DNA from: Betaproteobacteria bacterium
GTDB lineage: Bacteria; Pseudomonadota; Gammaproteobacteria; Burkholderiales; Usitatibacteraceae
Length of the DNA: 24,635 bases
Assembly: GCA_025362705.1 (NCBI GenBank)
Contig: JANYFH010000330.1
Coordinates: forward strand, 1-24,635
Reading direction: 5' to 3'
Shown here: one piece after another, positions 22,724 to 24,635 of the stretch
Layout: each line of letters starts with the position of its first letter
Numbering within the stretch: position 1 is the first letter of the stretch
The notes under the pieces: generated by a model
What the model was told of the DNA's origin: nothing
Database searches by the model: none
The model's input: only the letters and a program-made list of their open reading frames with translations
Made by a program: the position numbers and the translations under genes

Positions 22724-23617
22724 TCAGGGTCGTGATCCGCCAATCGTCGTGGCGATCGTGCAGGTTTCAGTCGTGTCGAGTTGCACGGCAAGTTCAAGCG
22801 ACATCGCTTTTGTAGTAACCAGCGTATTCGTGGACTGCCAGGTTCCGCGTCTGCCGTCGTTGCAGGACATTGCGCCGCTGGCAATCAGGCGCGTGCCGTT
22901 GGTGGTGAAATTGCCGTTGTAGCTGCATTGCAGGCCAGTAACGCCAGCCAGCGAAATGATGATTCCGCCGCTGGGCGCGGCTGCGATGCCAATGTCGTAT
23001 TGGCCGTAGGTGGCGCGACCGCCGTTATTTTGGGTTTGCGTGCAATTACTGCGAACCTCAATAATCGCGCCTTGCCATTGGCCGGCCAGGCTCGACGGCG
23101 CGGGCGGCGCCGGGCCAAAAATTTCTCGCGTGATCTGACGGGTGGCGCTTAACCCGTCGAGGGTGTAGCTCATCGAGCCGCTGTCGTTACTGGTGAAATT
23201 CAGCGCCATCGTCCCGACCTTCGCGTACCCGAGGCCGTTGCCATTCCAAGTTGATGTGGGCGTGGACCCGCCTCTGAATTTGAGCATGTCACCGCTACAG
23301 CTTGTGACGGCGATGGTGCAAGACACCGTGTACCAAACCGGATTGCCGAGGGCATCGTAGGCGAACATCGTGAAGAACATGATGCTGGATTGCTGGGTGA
23401 TGGTGCTACCCCAGCCCGATTCATTGGCGTTCCACCACAATCCGGTAAGAGGCGACGCAGCGGAAGTATCGATGGTGAATGTCTGCGCTTGCGACATCGG
23501 TGCAGCAAATATCATGATAGCAGCGGCGAATGCTGTTGCGATTGCGCGCGCCAGATGGAAAACCCTATTCACGAATGTGCTTGTTGGCGAGATCGAAGGT
23601 GAGGGCGATATGTGCAT
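22724..23617 (-). CDS. Secreted GLWWN-type protein of unknown function
   Basis: This protein of 297 residues starts at ATG 23617 (GAGGAA 4 nt ahead); longer frames up to 23794 lack support. A long hydrophobic signal segment (about 20-46, ending APMSQAQ) precedes the mature part. The first domain has TGLWWNANESGWGSTITQ and FTMFAYDALGNPVWYTVSC, a pattern that recurs in exported proteins of Gammaproteobacteria and Betaproteobacteria. The second domain begins LAGQWQGAIIEV, has Cys-rich NCTQTQNNGGRATYGQYDIG, and ends with GAMSCNDGRRGTWQS. The conserved Trp residues and Gly turns suggest a beta-sandwich or propeller-like fold at the surface or periplasm. No function is known to me. A broken paralogue fragment lies at 20182-20400. 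Confidence 0.72.
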   Translation of the reverse strand: MHISPSPSISPTSTFVNRVFHLARAIATAFAAAIMIFAAPMSQAQTFTIDTSAASPLTGLWWNANESGWGSTITQQSSIMFFTMFAYDALGNPVWYTVSCTIAVTSCSGDMLKFRGGSTPTSTWNGNGLGYAKVGTMALNFTSNDSGSMSYTLDGLSATRQITREIFGPAPPAPSSLAGQWQGAIIEVRSNCTQTQNNGGRATYGQYDIGIAAAPSGGIIISLAGVTGLQCSYNGNFTTNGTRLIASGAMSCNDGRRGTWQSTNTLVTTKAMSLELAVQLDTTETCTIATTIGGSRP

Positions 23618-23720
23618 GATTCCTCGTTTTTGATTGTTGACACTGCGTTGCGGTTCATTCAATTTAGAACACACACATCCGTCGGCGTTCATAGCCGAGT
23701 GGAAAGGAGTGTGCAGCACG

Positions 23721-24140
23721 TCAAGTGGGTTTCGAAATTTCCGAAAGCGCGGAACTTGCAACCGAGATTTCACTTGTTGCGATGGCCAGATCACCTAGTG
23801 CAACAATGCCGACGAGGTGTTTATTGGCGTTCAAGATCGGCAGGCGTCGAATCTGATTGTCACTCATGATTTTGGCGACTTTGGCGACGGAGTCATCTTC
23901 AAAAGCCGAGACAATACCCTTGGACATGATCTCGCGCACCTCGGTGTCCGGTCCACGGCCCTTCGCTACCGCGCGAACCACAATGTCGCGATCAGATATC
24001 GCGCCGATCAATTGCCCATGTGCCTCTACTGGCAGCATGCCGAAGTTGCCTTCCTGCATTTGCTGCGCAGCTTCCTGAATTGTTTTGTCTGGACTGGTCA
24101 CTTGCACGTCGCAGTTCATCAATTCTTTAACTTTCTGCAT
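23721..24140 (-). CDS. Two-CBS-domain protein
   Basis: This 139-residue protein consists of a CBS pair. CBS1 is at 1-58 (KELMNCDVQVTSPDKTIQEA, LPVEAHGQLIGAISDRDIVV). CBS2 is at 66-125 (VREIMSKGIVSAFEDDSVAKVA, IRRLPILNANKHLVGIVALGDLA). Both halves have the closing [VI]GxxSxxD-like strand-helix; CBS2 has LGDLA in place of SxxD. Such stand-alone proteins bind adenine nucleotides (AMP, ATP, NAD or ppGpp-like) and act as energy-state sensors; the ligand and partner are not known. ATG 24140 has GGGGGA 8 nt ahead, which fixes this start over longer frames to 24206. It is a single gene. Confidence 0.88.
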   Translation of the reverse strand: MQKVKELMNCDVQVTSPDKTIQEAAQQMQEGNFGMLPVEAHGQLIGAISDRDIVVRAVAKGRGPDTEVREIMSKGIVSAFEDDSVAKVAKIMSDNQIRRLPILNANKHLVGIVALGDLAIATSEISVASSALSEISKPT

Positions 24141-24288
24141 TTGAATTCCCCCGATTATTCGTATATAAAAAAGTGCGGTGCACAGACTTTCACGTAGATT
24201 TCGCATGAACCTTAATTACGTGCACACCGAACGCTGGATAAAGTGGTGTTCCAGCCGTAATGATCGTTCTGCGGCACGCGAACAGGAA

Positions 24289-24635
24289 TCAGCAAATAGC
24301 CGCTTGATCCGTAGGTTTCTCTCCTACTTTTGAAAGAAGCACGTATCCGGGAATGCCCTGATCAAGTGCGGGCATATTCTCGTGCCCAGAACGCTCATCG
24401 CGGCTGGTAGAAAAATGCGAGAGAAATATCCAGTACTGGCGCGGTTTGTAGAGAAGAAACGCCTTGAGACCCGCGCCAATGCTAGAGTTTTGATGCAGTT
24501 CGCGGAGAACTACTGACTGGTTGCCACTGAAAGCGTTTCAGGTCAACCCGTCCCGTGCTGTCAAATATCACGCCTTCACCTTCAAGCAGGATCCGTTGCA
24601 GATCGTCGCTACCGCTATCCCAACGCCGCAGTCGC
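24289..24635 (-). pseudogene. Gene fragment with apparent frameshift at the window edge
   Basis: On the minus strand, one frame is open from the edge (24634) to a TAG at 24482-24484 and reads DDLQRILLEGEGVIFDSTGR. A second frame, shifted by one base, is open from 24537 to a TGA at 24289-24291 and reads SIGAGLKAFLLYKPRQYWIF, with no ATG near its start. The two overlap between 24484 and 24537, and together they read like one protein with a single-base shift in the overlap. I do not recognise the family. It is either a real pseudogene or an assembly error. Nothing else is seen between 24141 and 24288. Confidence 0.4.

Noticed and set aside
24138..24206. Longer start (24206) for the CBS protein
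   Set aside because: The 22 extra residues are hydrophobic and Cys-containing without family support, and GGGGGA is well placed for ATG 24140.

Overview
The window (about 24.6 kb, GC in the mid-50s by eye) looks like a chromosomal segment of a betaproteobacterium, possibly of the Burkholderiales/Rhodocyclales/Nitrosomonadales breadth. The grounds are a NADP-linked 2-oxoacid:ferredoxin oxidoreductase with the three-subunit make-up described in Azoarcus, a Rhodopseudomonas-type malonyl-CoA synthetase, DUF1178 and DUF3617 genes, and Fur-type regulation. No rRNA, tRNA, CRISPR, integrase or intact insertion sequence was seen. The taxonomic call is an inference from protein content only.

Left part (1-5.7 kb, + strand): the tail of a probable zinc metalloprotease and a terminator-like hairpin come first. 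Next is a malonate module: a fused beta/gamma carboxyltransferase of the malonate decarboxylase type, then malonyl-CoA synthetase (matB). A 166-bp element with 19-bp terminal inverted repeats fills the whole gap between these two genes. It supplies the last three codons and stop of the first gene and the ribosome-binding site of the second. DUF1178, a quinone-oxidoreductase-like protein and a small unrecognised gene follow.

Central part (5.7-12.9 kb): a minus-strand operon of three genes with ATGA overlaps encodes an FAD/Fe-S electron-transfer subunit, a fused gamma-alpha 2-oxoacid oxidoreductase subunit and a TPP-binding beta subunit. Divergent from it is an orphan ATP-grasp ligase with a TTG start, convergent with an HDAC/AcuC-type deacetylase.

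13.1-18.2 kb: a four-TM membrane protein; an operon DUF1801 - ArsR - SRPBCC - GyrI-like, with a palindromic operator candidate over its promoter; a spermidine-synthase-like protein; a DUF3592-like membrane protein; and an exported DUF3617 protein.

18.4-24.6 kb: a Tat-exported amidase; a decayed, frameshifted copy of a secreted GLWWN-type protein whose intact paralogue lies 2.5 kb further on; an iron-uptake operon with a Fur-box-like site (cupredoxin-fold protein with altered metal ligands, FTR1 permease, outer-membrane barrel); the intact GLWWN-type gene; a two-CBS-domain protein; and an apparently frameshifted gene fragment at the right edge.

The best candidates for something little described are the malonate carboxyltransferase/MatB pair with its element-built junction, the three-gene iron operon with the altered cupredoxin and a co-translated barrel, and the live/dead paralogue pair that brackets that operon.
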